A stretch of 64,000 nucleotides of DNA from Caballeronia sp. SBC1 (GTDB lineage Bacteria; Pseudomonadota; Gammaproteobacteria; Burkholderiales; Burkholderiaceae): positions 1,116,001 through 1,180,000 of the forward strand of contig NZ_CP049157.1 of the NCBI RefSeq assembly GCF_011493005.1, given 5' to 3'. The first letter of the stretch is position 1. Each line of letters opens with the position of its first letter. Positions 8,176 through 17,168 of this stretch are shown one piece after another. The notes under the pieces were generated by a model, which did no database searches, had not been told where the DNA came from, and saw only the letters and a program-made list of their open reading frames with translations. The position numbers and the translations under genes are program-made.

Positions 8176-9086
8176 TAATAACCTCTGCATTGTTGATACC
8201 GATCGAACGCGTTTGCCTTACATATCGCTATACCACGCGCGCCCCCCATGGGAAACGCAAGAACGCCGCATAGGTCGAGCGCACTTTCGTACGCCGCCAA
8301 GCACATAGATTCTTGCGCTTCGCTGACGCCGCGCGCCGCCATAGACAATACATCATCGCCCGTCGTGCTCTTGATGAACTCAAACGGCGCGGCGTCGCCT
8401 AGCAGTGTGCTGCCCGTGCCAAGCTCAGACACGTTGCCAAGATCTACAACGCTTTCGTCCTTTGGCGAAACATTGAGCGACGACGCTACAGCGGAAACGA
8501 CCGTTCCGACCGACGACGCAAGCGCCGCCAGCCCGCCACTTGCAGCTCGCGCGGCACGGTTTCGCGCGCCCGCTTCAGCAATGGTTTCGATATGCCGGAA
8601 CGGGGTAAGCGCCAACTTCGACGCCTGCGCGCGTTCATCGACTGCTTGCGTGTAGCTCGCAAAGTCGGCGGCGTGCGCTGCGGACCGATCCGCGTAGGCT
8701 TTAATACGCTGCGCTAAGTTGTCGTCTTGGTAGTCGTCATATTTGCGCGTCGGAACGAAGCCGCCATGCGCGATGTAGGCGGGTCCCGCTCGGAGAATGA
8801 CGACCGACCCGTCAAGAACACAGCGACACAAACATGTCACGACCTCGCGCGGGCTGTCTTCCCACTGCCCGGATAGATGCCAAGGCATCGACTTTTGCAA
8901 AAATGTTCGAATCCGAGCCACGACTTCAGGTTGAGACGCCCAATGTCTCTCGTTCCGATCCTCAAACAGTTTCGCGCCGGCTTTGAGTGCGTCAAGCTCC
9001 GTTTCGTAGCGCTCACCGGGCGACAAATCACTCGGACCACACAGCATGTATCGGTAACGTCCGTAGTTGAACAGTTCCACACGCAT
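8175..9086 (-). CDS. Unknown 303-aa protein with Ala-rich middle and Cys-rich C-terminus (possible effector)
   Basis: I do not recognise the family. The N-terminal half (starting MRVELFNYGRYRYMLCGPSD) looks globular. Residues about 175-210 are a small-residue-rich stretch (ASGGLAALASSVGTVVSAVA) that could be a weak membrane segment. The last 50 residues contain regularly spaced cysteines (MCLAAYESALDLCGVLAF and AICKANAFDRYQQCRGY). No Sec or Tat signal is visible. The following gene starts within its stop codon. A large variable-looking protein coupled to a small acidic partner resembles toxin/immunity pairs, yet no catalytic motif can be named. Confidence 0.6.
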   Translation of the reverse strand: MRVELFNYGRYRYMLCGPSDLSPGERYETELDALKAGAKLFEDRNERHWASQPEVVARIRTFLQKSMPWHLSGQWEDSPREVVTCLCRCVLDGSVVILRAGPAYIAHGGFVPTRKYDDYQDDNLAQRIKAYADRSAAHAADFASYTQAVDERAQASKLALTPFRHIETIAEAGARNRAARAASGGLAALASSVGTVVSAVASSLNVSPKDESVVDLGNVSELGTGSTLLGDAAPFEFIKSTTGDDVLSMAARGVSEAQESMCLAAYESALDLCGVLAFPMGGARGIAICKANAFDRYQQCRGY

Positions 9087-9668
9087 CCCGTTTGTCTCCT
9101 GATTTTTTTAACGGCAAACGCGAAACCCTAACGCACTTTTCCGCGCGTCCATCTCAATATACAGACGGGCGCGCGGGTGGTAACTCTCAAGGGGTTTGCA
9201 TCAAGGGCTTTGCAGCAACGCACGGATAGCATCGACGAGTCAGAAGACGGACCTAGCGGACAAGCGGACGAGGGGCGGGAACCGCCCGCTACGTGCGACA
9301 AAGAAACGAAGCAAAGAAAACGCTTTCAAAACGCGGGTTCATAAGTGTCCACAGCGTGCAGTTTTCATACTTGGGTACCGCAAAAGCACGGTGCTCGCCA
9401 GAACCACGGATGTGTGAAACCCTCTTTCTCCGAACACGGATACCCACACGCTTCGCCACCAGTGACTGAACCTGCCCAAGGTTCACCCCGCGCTACCCGC
9501 AGACAACCAACGATCAATCAGTACACGCGAGGAACCATGTCACCAACCTTGCTCCGAACGAAGTCGCACAAATACACGAAGCCGTACCCACAAATAAGCG
9601 CGCACATCAATCAAGCAGTAAATATGCAACCTCGCCCCGAATAACAGGGTCGTTTCCCTGACCATGAC
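9087..9668. other. Intergenic stretch without a supported gene
   Basis: About 580 bases between two minus-strand genes. Short open frames exist on both strands, but none has a recognisable protein pattern, a good ribosome-binding site or codon use like its neighbours. The part next to 9087 must hold the promoter of the unknown pair. I see no tRNA, repeat or insertion-sequence end. Confidence 0.5.
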
Positions 9669-10205
9669 TCAAATCCATTGCTCCAGCAATGGACCCTCGC
9701 GCCCTCCAACGGGATCGCTGTGTGGAAATGGCAAAGCTTCCATCGCAGCCATTTCTCCCTCGGATAAAGCCTCGCGCCGGATATCCCATTGCTGGCCTTT
9801 AGGGTACGCGCCAACCACCTGGAACCGTCCCTCCGTCGCTTGCAAGCAGTGGCCGGTTCCGGCAGGAAGCAGCACGACATCGCCAGCTTCCAACGAGACG
9901 ACCACACCGTCAGGTCCACCCACGATCACCTCCGCTTTTCCCGATATCGCCCCAAGCACCTCATGCGCCGTGGAGTGAAAGTGGTGGTAATCAAAGATGC
10001 TGTCGCGCCACTGCGGCGGCCATTTGTTGAGCTCGAAAAGCGCTTCAAATACCACACCGAGATCCTTGCGCGAAGGGTCGAGAGCACGCCGATAAACCAG
10101 GACCGGCAAGCGCCGGTTGTTCGGGACCCACGCGTGCGGTGTCAGCCTGAGGACTTCATATTCGAGGTCGGAAGCGTAGCGGGCGGACTGAAGGTCGTGC
10201 TTCAT
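9669..10205 (-). CDS. Cupin-domain protein
   Basis: 178 aa from the ATG at 10205, chosen because GGAG lies five bases upstream (10211-10214). A single cupin beta-barrel is visible: FDYHHFHSTAHEVLGAISG supplies the HxH plus Glu metal ligands of cupin motif 1, and LEAGDVVLLPAGTGHCLQ is motif 2 with its final histidine. The C-terminal FPHSDPVGGREGPLLEQW is common in a group of uncharacterised proteobacterial cupins. Reaction and substrate are unknown. It stands alone, divergent from the PhoX-type gene. Confidence 0.8.
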   Translation of the reverse strand: MKHDLQSARYASDLEYEVLRLTPHAWVPNNRRLPVLVYRRALDPSRKDLGVVFEALFELNKWPPQWRDSIFDYHHFHSTAHEVLGAISGKAEVIVGGPDGVVVSLEAGDVVLLPAGTGHCLQATEGRFQVVGAYPKGQQWDIRREALSEGEMAAMEALPFPHSDPVGGREGPLLEQWI

Positions 10206-10375
10206 GAAAGCTCCTTGATCGAACCGGATGACGAAGGTTCTATCCACATCAGCTTTTAACGTGCCCGCACTCCGACGCAGGCTAACTGCCACTCCCCGTC
10301 AATGCGTTGAAAAAACTACCGCATCACCCGACGTCCGAATGCAGGCCGCCAAATCTTTCATATTCATACTATTAA

Positions 10376-10409
10376 CTGTCATATAGCTTTCATTAATGAA
10401 AATTACACT
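10376..10409 (+). promoter_or_regulatory. Pho box and -10 region of the PhoX-type gene
   Basis: CTGTCAT (10376-10382), ATAG, CTTTCAT (10387-10393) form the 7-4-7 direct repeat of a PhoB-binding site with one mismatch to the CTGTCAT half-site consensus. TACACT at 10404-10409 follows ten bases later, the spacing usual for a -10 hexamer at PhoB-activated promoters. The gene 99 bases further on encodes a PhoX/DUF839 protein, so phosphate-starvation control is well supported by both sequence and context. Confidence 0.75.
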
Positions 10410-10507
10410 TCGCCTTCATCGCGCATCCCTCGACTCATGATCCAAACGCCAAGGCGTTTCAATGACAGGGTGCGCTGGCCCCCACCTGATAGAAAACCGG
10501 ACCAGAC

Positions 10508-12463
10508 ATGCAAGAGCAGCCCAACGTATCGCGCCGTAAAGCCCTCAAACTGCTCGTGGGCGCACCTATGCTGCCTCTAGGCGCGTTCTCCGTTTCGACG
10601 CTTTTGGCCGGCTGCGGCGGCGACAGCGCGACCGCTCCGGTCACGTCGGCATCGTTCAAGTCTGCTTCGTTCGCTTCAATGGCAGCACCGTCTCTCGCAG
10701 ACACGGCCGCCATGGCGACCACCACGGTCGGCTCGACCCTCACGGTGACCTACAGCGACGGCACGACGCAAGCGTACAAGCTCGCCTATCAGCCGTTCTT
10801 CGTGACAGGCGATATGGTGCCGAACGGCACCGGCGGCACGACGCTCGCAGGTGGTTACTACGACATCAACAACCAGCCGATCATCGACAAATCCGTGGCA
10901 GGCAAAGAGCGCCAGTTCTACTCCGATTGCCCCGACGGCACGTCGCTGCTGTCACTCGATAAACCCACGATCGCCGGCATCAAAGGAAAGGCCGTATTCG
11001 CAGTCGTCCAGTTTGAATATACGACGCGAGACCAGAGCCTCGTGTCGGCGTATGGACAGTTGCCATCGCCTATCGCCGTGCTCACGCTCGATCAGGATCA
11101 GACGACGGGCAAACTGACGCTCGTGAAGTATCACAACGTGGATACATCAAAGGCGAATGGACTATGGATCACTTGCGGTGCGAGCTTATCGCCGTGGAAC
11201 ACGCATCTATCGAGCGAAGAATACGAACCGGACGCAACGACCATTTCAACCAACAGCCAGTTCAAGGCGTTCAGCACTAGTCTCTATGGTGACGCGAGCC
11301 GTGCGAACCCATACAACTATGGCCATCTCCCCGAAGTCACGGTGAACCCGGACGGCACCGGCACGATCAGGAAACACTACAACCTCGGGCGCCTCTCGCA
11401 CGAACTGGTACAGGTGATGCCGGACAAGCGCACCGTCATGATGGGCGACGACGCAACCAACGGCGGCCTCTTCATGTTCATCGCGGATCGTGCAGAGGAC
11501 TTGTCATCAGGCACGCTGTATGTGGCGAAGTGGACGCAGACATCGTCGGCGGGCGCGGGCTCTGCAAACCTGACGTGGATCAGGATTGGCAGCGCGACGA
11601 GCGCGGAGATTGAAGCGATGGCTGCGAAGCTGAAAGCGTCGGACATCATGGACGTGAGCACCAAGGACCCGCTCGACGCCAGCTTCACGAAGATCAATTT
11701 CAACGGCACGTTCAACTGGATCCGCATCAAGCCGGGTATGGAGAAGGCGGCGGCATTCCTGGAGACGCATCGCTACGCGGCGTATATCGGCGGGAGCATG
11801 GGCTTTACGAAGCTCGAGGGCACGACGATCAACGCGAAGGACAAGATCGTGTACAGCGCCATGTCACGCGTCGAAAAGTCGATGGTCAGGGGCAACGCGG
11901 CATCCACAGATGTAGCCGTCGATAAAACGATCAACGCCGGTGCGGTCTATGCGTTGAACCTGAGAGCGGGGCAAAGGGATACGAGCGGTGCTGCGATCAA
12001 CAGCGAATGGGTGCCGGTCGACATGGCCGCACCGGCAGCGCTCGTGGGCGAAGACCTCTCAACGCCCGATGCGCTCGGCAATACAGCGAACGCGGCGAAG
12101 ATCGCGAACCCGGACAACCTGAAGTTCTCGGAGAAGCTGCGCACGCTCTTCATCGGCGAAGATTCGGGCATGCATGTGAACAACTTCCTGTGGACCTACA
12201 ACGTGGATACGCAAACGCTGTCACGCGTGCTGTCGTGTCCGGCCGGTGCAGAATCGACCGGTCTTCACGCGGTTGACGAGATCAACGGCTGGACCTACAT
12301 CATGAGCAACTTCCAGCACGCGGGAGACTGGGAAAGCCCGGTCCACGACAAGGTAAAGGCCGCGCTGGACCCCATCGTGCGGGCCAACTTCAAGGACCGC
12401 TTTGGCGCCACAGTCGGTTACCTGACCGCGGACGCCTCCAGCATCAAGCTCGCCAAAGGCTGA
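10508..12463 (+). CDS. PhoX/DUF839-family Tat-exported lipoprotein (putative phosphatase)
   Basis: 651 aa. The N-terminus VSRRKALKLLVGAP is a twin-arginine signal and STLLAGC with Cys36 is a lipobox, so it is probably a Tat-exported lipoprotein. The body matches the PhoX/DUF839 beta-propeller family: it has LGRLSHELVQVMPDKRTVMMGDD, ERWIR-like GTFNWIRIKPGM and a late GEDSGMHVNNFLWTYN segment, where acidic residues bind Ca/Fe in PhoX phosphatases (motifs given in part). A Pho box lies upstream. Family members include Ca-dependent alkaline phosphatases, but many lack proven activity; substrate unknown. It converges on the peroxidase gene nine bases later. Confidence 0.82.
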   Translation: MQEQPNVSRRKALKLLVGAPMLPLGAFSVSTLLAGCGGDSATAPVTSASFKSASFASMAAPSLADTAAMATTTVGSTLTVTYSDGTTQAYKLAYQPFFVTGDMVPNGTGGTTLAGGYYDINNQPIIDKSVAGKERQFYSDCPDGTSLLSLDKPTIAGIKGKAVFAVVQFEYTTRDQSLVSAYGQLPSPIAVLTLDQDQTTGKLTLVKYHNVDTSKANGLWITCGASLSPWNTHLSSEEYEPDATTISTNSQFKAFSTSLYGDASRANPYNYGHLPEVTVNPDGTGTIRKHYNLGRLSHELVQVMPDKRTVMMGDDATNGGLFMFIADRAEDLSSGTLYVAKWTQTSSAGAGSANLTWIRIGSATSAEIEAMAAKLKASDIMDVSTKDPLDASFTKINFNGTFNWIRIKPGMEKAAAFLETHRYAAYIGGSMGFTKLEGTTINAKDKIVYSAMSRVEKSMVRGNAASTDVAVDKTINAGAVYALNLRAGQRDTSGAAINSEWVPVDMAAPAALVGEDLSTPDALGNTANAAKIANPDNLKFSEKLRTLFIGEDSGMHVNNFLWTYNVDTQTLSRVLSCPAGAESTGLHAVDEINGWTYIMSNFQHAGDWESPVHDKVKAALDPIVRANFKDRFGATVGYLTADASSIKLAKG

Positions 12464-12465
12464 TC

Positions 12466-12482
12466 GGGCAGGTCAACTGCCC
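12466..12482. terminator. Short hairpin between convergent genes
   Basis: GGGCAG (12466-12471), GTCAA, CTGCCC (12477-12482) form a six-pair stem right after the PhoX-type stop and overlapping the 3' end of the peroxidase gene. There is no T-run on either strand, so it is at best a weak bidirectional stop. Confidence 0.35.
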
Positions 12483-13903
12483 TTGTGATAACCGTCGGTC
12501 AGGGTATGCAGGAACGCGATGATGTCCTTCATCTCCTGATCGGTCATCGCGGGCTTGTCGCCGAACTTGCGGTCGAACGGCGCGTCGGTCACGTCGATGT
12601 TCGCGTGGAACTTCGGCGGCAGATCGTCGTACTTGTTGACCTTGCCGTCGGCGCCCTTCGGATAGAACTTCTCCGGCGCGGTGTTGCGGTCGTTGTAGAA
12701 CGCCATGACGTCGTCGAGCGAATGATAGACGCCGTTATGGAAGAACACTTGCCGAGTGGCGGCGTTCCGGAGCGTGGGCGTGAGGAACATGCCGCAATAC
12801 TGCGTCTGGTCCTTTATGTCGTCGCGGAACGGGCCGCATACGCCCATGTCGTAGAACTTCGGATCGTGGTTGACAGCAAGCTTGGTGTTACGCGGTACGC
12901 CGAGCGCTTCGTATTGGTAGTCGGTGAACATCGGCGGCACGCCATCGGAACTGGGCTTGGACAAATGGCAGCCGGCGCAGTTGGCTTTGTCGGGATCGTT
13001 GAAGAGACGCAGGCCGTGCAGTTCTGCTTGCGACAGGCGAGCCTTGCCCTCGAGCCAGTAGTCGTACTTGCTCGTGTACGGATGAAACGACTGCTCTTCA
13101 ATCTGATAACGCGCAACTGCGAACATTGCCTCGGAGACCGTCAAGTCCGTGCTCTGGAAAATATGCGGGCCGAACAGCTTGGTGAAGTCGTCCTTGTAAG
13201 CCGTGCGCTGCAATTTTGCGGAGACATCAGCTTCGCTGGTGTTGGCCATTTCCACGGGGTTGAGCATCGGGCCGGATGCTTGTGCCTGCAGCGTATCGGC
13301 GCGGCCGTCCCAGAAGAAACCGCCTTGCGGCACCATGGCCGGCGCAGCGGGCGCGACACCCGCGTTCTTTTGCGCCTTGGCGGTTCCGGCGGCTTGCGAG
13401 GCGAGGGCAGCGAAATCGGGCGGTGCTTCGGCTTCGCCGGCATCGGGGCCAATGCTGAAGTTAGGCTGCAAATACAGATACATCAGAGAAGGCGGCGGAC
13501 GATAGCCTTCCAGCGTCAAGTGCGGTCCGCCCAACTGCACGGAAAGTTTGTTCGGCGGCCCATAGGCGTGGTCCGGGCTGTGGCAGGACGCGCACGATTG
13601 TTTACCGGAGGCGGACAGCGACTCGTCGAAGAAAATCTTCTGGCCGAGTTGCGCGACCGCGCTCAACGGCGCGACCGGCGGACGGGAGAGTACAACGGGA
13701 TTCGGATTGGCACCCGTCAGGTCTTCCACGATGGCGCCTACGCGGGCTGGTACTTGCGAAGGGAAGGCAATGGCCCATGCGCTGAATCCGGCGGCGCCGA
13801 GAACCCCGGCGGCGATGCATCCGAGCAAGATGTTTTTCGGGCGAGGAAAGTTTGGCTTCTCGCCGGCGTTAGGCGTTACCGGGGGTATGACGGTGTGCGA
13901 CAT
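12473..13903 (-). CDS. Di-haem cytochrome c peroxidase family protein
   Basis: 476 aa from the ATG at 13903 (MSHTVIPPVTPN); longer starts run through the terminator of the preceding gene. A membrane anchor (NILLGCIAAGVLGAAGFSAW) is followed by two c-type haem sites, CASCH and CAGCH, with the MauG/CcpA block FFDESLSASGKQSC and the paired methionine/his ligands downstream. Members reduce hydrogen peroxide in the periplasm or carry out MauG-like oxidations. It lies between a PhoX-type protein and a phospholipase C/acid phosphatase-type protein; some of these enzymes may share a periplasmic role, but the link is inference. Confidence 0.85.
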   Translation of the reverse strand: MSHTVIPPVTPNAGEKPNFPRPKNILLGCIAAGVLGAAGFSAWAIAFPSQVPARVGAIVEDLTGANPNPVVLSRPPVAPLSAVAQLGQKIFFDESLSASGKQSCASCHSPDHAYGPPNKLSVQLGGPHLTLEGYRPPPSLMYLYLQPNFSIGPDAGEAEAPPDFAALASQAAGTAKAQKNAGVAPAAPAMVPQGGFFWDGRADTLQAQASGPMLNPVEMANTSEADVSAKLQRTAYKDDFTKLFGPHIFQSTDLTVSEAMFAVARYQIEEQSFHPYTSKYDYWLEGKARLSQAELHGLRLFNDPDKANCAGCHLSKPSSDGVPPMFTDYQYEALGVPRNTKLAVNHDPKFYDMGVCGPFRDDIKDQTQYCGMFLTPTLRNAATRQVFFHNGVYHSLDDVMAFYNDRNTAPEKFYPKGADGKVNKYDDLPPKFHANIDVTDAPFDRKFGDKPAMTDQEMKDIIAFLHTLTDGYHKGS

Positions 13904-13930
13904 GTTAACCAGGAAGCAGAGGCAGCATTG

Positions 13931-13962
13931 AAAAAACGCCGCCGGCCAATTGCTCGGCGGCG
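13931..13962 (-). terminator. Rho-independent terminator of the phosphoesterase gene
   Basis: Read on the minus strand, CGCCGCCG pairs with CGGCGGCG across a ten-base loop and is followed by six T (plus-strand A-run 13931-13936). It lies 59 bases after the phosphoesterase stop and before the peroxidase start, so the two same-strand genes are probably separate units. Confidence 0.8.
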
Positions 13963-14020
13963 ACGCAGCAAGAACACTACCGCCCGCGTCGGTGAACCGA
14001 CGCGAGCGTTCAGACAACAA

Positions 14021-15703
14021 TCAGATGGTGGGAACCGATGCGACCGGCATACCCAGGTTCGGATCGACGAACAGCGTCGGGTTGTTACCCGAACCGCTGA
14101 AGTTGAACAGGCCGTTGATGCTGCCGGCAGTTGCGTCGAACGAACCGCCACCGAGACGCGTACCGTTGAGCCAGTTGTCTTCAATGAAGCGAACCACCGA
14201 AGCCTGGTTGATCAGCGTGTGGTCCACGTAGTTCACCTTGGCCCATGGCGAGATCACCACGAACGGGATACGCGTACCCGGACCGCAGCGGCCATTCACC
14301 GGTGCGCCCTTCACACCCAGCGGAGCCGTACCCGTGCCGCACGTGCCGGCGCCATTCACCTGGTCAGCAACCGCGTCGAACGACGACGAGTTCGGCACTG
14401 CGTAGGCATGGTCGTACCAGCCGTCCGAGTCATCCCAGGCCACGATCACAGCGGTGCTCGCCCAGTCCGGCTGCTGCTGCAGGAAATTGACGACCTTCGC
14501 CGTGAAAGCCTGTTCGTCGAGCGGATCCGAATAGCCTGCGTGGCCATCCTGGAACGCCGGCGCCTTGATGAAGCTGACCGACGGATAGTAGCCGGCCTTC
14601 ACCGCCGCGAAGAAGTCGTCGGTGTCGTACTGGTGGTTCGCCGGTTCCGGCGTCTTGCCGTCCACTTCAAACGAAAAGCCGATTGCTGCCTGCGAGCTCG
14701 GGCGGGCATGCGTCGGGTTGGCCGTTGATGCGAAGTACTGGAACCAGTTGTGGTGCGGTACGTAGTCAGCGGTTGCCTGACCCACCACCGGCGACAACGT
14801 GCTGCGCTTGCAACCCGTCGTGCCGTTGCTGTTCACGGTCTGCAAGTTGAAGCCGCCCATGAAGCCGCCCCACGAGATGTCGTTGGCGTTCAGCAAGTCG
14901 CCGATGTTCTTGCCGGTCATCATCGCGGTGTCAGTCAGGCTCGAGCAAGTGTCATTGGCCGGATCAACGTCGTTGATCAGCGTGAAGCCGCCCTGGCCGT
15001 CGTTCACGTAGTACGAACCCGTGTTCGTCGCGGTGACGGGGCCGTTCGCGCTTGACTTGACGACCTGCAGGCCGTTGGTCTGGCCCGACACGACTTCGAG
15101 TGCGCCCGGTGTCGACGGTCCGTAGGTGGCCGTGTAAGCGTTGTCGCTCATCGCGAAGTGCTGCGCGTAGTTCCAGAGGGCGCCGACCGTATTGCCGTCG
15201 TAGTAGCCCATGACCTGGCCAGCGGTGCCGAATGCGCCTGCGCCGCCTGCCGTGCCCTTACCCGTGTACTTCGGGAAGAGGTCGGCCGCGCCGTTGTTGT
15301 AAGCGCGTTGTTCCGGCGTGTACGCGTGGTTCTGGTCGGCGGTCGCGGCTTGCGTGCGGTCCAGGCGGAACGGATTGGCTGCGGCCGCGCCGTTGAGCTG
15401 GTTCGTGAAGTTGGGGTTGGCCGTCAGCAACGTGCCACTAAGACCGTTCACCGCCGGTGTGCCTGCTGCCGGCGTGAACGCCGGCTCGCCTGCCGGGTTC
15501 GCTGCGTTCGGATAAGTCGCGAAGTAGTGGTCGAACGAGACGTTCTCGTTATAGATCACGACGATGTGCTTGATGGGGGTAGCCGTCGCCAACCGGTTCT
15601 GAACGGATTGCGACGAACTGCTGTTGTTGCCGCCGCCGCAGGCATATAGGCCGATAGCCATTGCTGCAGTGGGTACGCCAACCATTAAGGCTCGACGAAA
15701 CAT
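14021..15703 (-). CDS. Phospholipase C/acid phosphatase-type phosphoesterase lipoprotein (PF04185 family)
   Basis: 560 aa from the ATG at 15703, which has GGGAG nine bases upstream; the ATG at 15724 lacks such a site. The N-terminus MFRRALMVGVPTAAMAIGLYAC ends in a lipobox (GLYAC). The family metal and nucleophile region is clear: IKHIVVIYNENVSFDHYFATYP carries the E-N-x-S-F-D-H signature, later VAWDDSDGWYDHAY and GPGTRIPFVVISPWA supply the second half of the metal site (quoted in short pieces). Related enzymes include Francisella AcpA and bacterial phospholipases C. Periplasmic or outer-membrane attached; exact substrate not predictable. Confidence 0.85.
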   Translation of the reverse strand: MFRRALMVGVPTAAMAIGLYACGGGNNSSSSQSVQNRLATATPIKHIVVIYNENVSFDHYFATYPNAANPAGEPAFTPAAGTPAVNGLSGTLLTANPNFTNQLNGAAAANPFRLDRTQAATADQNHAYTPEQRAYNNGAADLFPKYTGKGTAGGAGAFGTAGQVMGYYDGNTVGALWNYAQHFAMSDNAYTATYGPSTPGALEVVSGQTNGLQVVKSSANGPVTATNTGSYYVNDGQGGFTLINDVDPANDTCSSLTDTAMMTGKNIGDLLNANDISWGGFMGGFNLQTVNSNGTTGCKRSTLSPVVGQATADYVPHHNWFQYFASTANPTHARPSSQAAIGFSFEVDGKTPEPANHQYDTDDFFAAVKAGYYPSVSFIKAPAFQDGHAGYSDPLDEQAFTAKVVNFLQQQPDWASTAVIVAWDDSDGWYDHAYAVPNSSSFDAVADQVNGAGTCGTGTAPLGVKGAPVNGRCGPGTRIPFVVISPWAKVNYVDHTLINQASVVRFIEDNWLNGTRLGGGSFDATAGSINGLFNFSGSGNNPTLFVDPNLGMPVASVPTI

Positions 15704-16078
15704 GTGCGAAGCTCCCGATGTCATTGTTTGTTTCAGTGCTTGTTGTGGCCGCTTGGCCTTTTGGGGACGGGTGCGGACTAGGATGCGGACTGTTCAAAGA
15801 CCTTTCTTTCGATCCGAGCGCATTGGAACACTTACGTATGAACCCTAAAAGACGGTCTGCTTTCGCTGGGGTTACGTGGAAATAACAAGCAGAAAGAGTC
15901 GGTAAGGTAGAGCGCTGGAGTGAGGTTGGGGCTGGCCCTTCAACGCCGGTGGTGCGAGCGGTGGATCGGCTGTTTACTGGCAAGGCTTTTTTGAGCGCAT
16001 GAAAAGCGCCGCGTGGTTCACCTGGCATGAGTCGCAACCTTTCACGCGGACGTCACAGAGCCCTTCGATAATCGCTGC
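15704..16078. other. Divergent intergenic region, phosphoesterase and LacI genes
   Basis: About 375 bases without a supported gene. It must hold the promoter of the phosphoesterase on the minus strand. I looked for a Pho box (ATGACAG-type repeats on the plus strand) and did not find a convincing one. Confidence 0.45.
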
Positions 16079-16092
16079 TGTAAACGTTTTCA
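16079..16092 (+). promoter_or_regulatory. LacI-type operator
   Basis: TGTAAACGTTTTCA matches the TGAAAACGTTTTCA type pseudo-palindrome bound by many LacI-family repressors, with one symmetric mismatch around the central CG. It lies 20 bases before the LacI start, so autoregulation of the whole regulator-transporter operon is likely. Confidence 0.7.
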
Positions 16093-16112
16093 GTTCATTC
16101 TTGCCATAGCCC

Positions 16113-17168
16113 ATGCACTCCACCATCAAGGACGTTGCCGCGCATTCAGGCGTCTCGATCGCCACTGTGTCGCGTGCGCTTAACGCACCGCAATTGCTGA
16201 ACGCGGAGACGCTCGCCAAGGTGCGCGAGTCGATCGAAGCACTCGACTTCATGCCCAGTGCACGAGGTCGTCAGCTCCGCGGCGTACACACGCGACTGGT
16301 CGGCGTGATCGTGCCGACACTGGCCAATCCCGTCTTCGCCGAGTCGCTGCAAGGCATTGATGAAGCGGCATCGGCCAGTGACTATCGCTTGATGCTGATG
16401 ACCACCGCATATGACAGCGCGCGTGAGCGCCGCGCGATCGAGACCTTGCGCGAGCAACGCGTGGACGGCCTGATCGCGACGGTGGCCGACGCTGAATCCA
16501 ACCCCTTGCTGGATGAACTTGATCGCATCGGCTTGCCTTATGTGTTGGCGCATAACGACACGGCGTATCGCGCGGCGGTATCGGTGGATAACCGGCGGGC
16601 AGCGCGTGACGGCGTGTGTGCTTTGTTGCAGCGCGGGCATCGGCGCATTCTGATGCTGGCGGGTTCGTTCGCGGAATCGGATCGCGCGCGTTTGCGATAT
16701 CGCGGTTACGAAGACGCGATGCTCGACGCCGGCCTCACGCCCCATCCGCCGATCGAACTCGATTTCAACGCGGACGATTTGCCGCCATCGCTGCTCGCCC
16801 ATCTCTCCGATCCTGCTCGCCGGCCCACTGCGCTTTTCTGCAGCAACGACCGTCTGGCGATCATCGTGATGCGCGGTTTGCGGCATGCGGGATTGTCCGT
16901 GCCGCACGATATCTCGGTGCTCGGTTTCGATGGCATCCCGCTTGGCGAATGGTTATCGACAGCGCTGTCCAGCGTCGCCACGCCGAACCGCGAGATTGGC
17001 CGGTGCGCGTGGCTTCATCTCGCGACCCGTCTGGGTTTGGCCCACGATACAAGCAGCAGCTCCATTCCCTTCAAGTTGCCCCATAGCGTAAGAACCGGTG
17101 CGACCATCGCGCCATTGATCGATCCCGCGGCCAGAACGGCCTCCCTCGTATCGGAGAATCCTGCATGA
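16113..17168 (+). CDS. LacI-family transcriptional regulator of the downstream ABC importer
   Basis: 351 aa. The N-terminal helix-turn-helix is canonical (IKDVAAHSGVSIATVSRALN) with hinge FMPSARGRQLRG, followed by a periplasmic-binding-like effector domain (LVGVIVPTLANPVFAESLQG, then DRLAIIVMRGLRHAG and ISVLGFDGIPLGEW). The stop overlaps the start of the solute-binding protein gene in an ATGA arrangement, so the regulator is the first gene of the operon. Ligand unknown; the downstream phosphodiesterase suggests an organophosphate or related compound rather than a sugar. Confidence 0.9.
   Translation: MHSTIKDVAAHSGVSIATVSRALNAPQLLNAETLAKVRESIEALDFMPSARGRQLRGVHTRLVGVIVPTLANPVFAESLQGIDEAASASDYRLMLMTTAYDSARERRAIETLREQRVDGLIATVADAESNPLLDELDRIGLPYVLAHNDTAYRAAVSVDNRRAARDGVCALLQRGHRRILMLAGSFAESDRARLRYRGYEDAMLDAGLTPHPPIELDFNADDLPPSLLAHLSDPARRPTALFCSNDRLAIIVMRGLRHAGLSVPHDISVLGFDGIPLGEWLSTALSSVATPNREIGRCAWLHLATRLGLAHDTSSSSIPFKLPHSVRTGATIAPLIDPAARTASLVSENPA

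Noticed and set aside
9289..9486. Short minus-strand open frame in the intergenic stretch
   Set aside because: Basic composition and no protein-like pattern; the region gives no further sign of coding.
12485..14728. A 747-codon open frame on the plus strand over the peroxidase and phosphoesterase genes
   Set aside because: It is antisense to two recognisable genes, is rich in Arg, Val and His as expected of a GC-rich shadow frame, and has no domain pattern.
15704..16078. Search for a Pho box before the phosphoesterase gene
   Set aside because: No pair of CTGTCAT-like half-sites with 11-base period was found on the minus strand.
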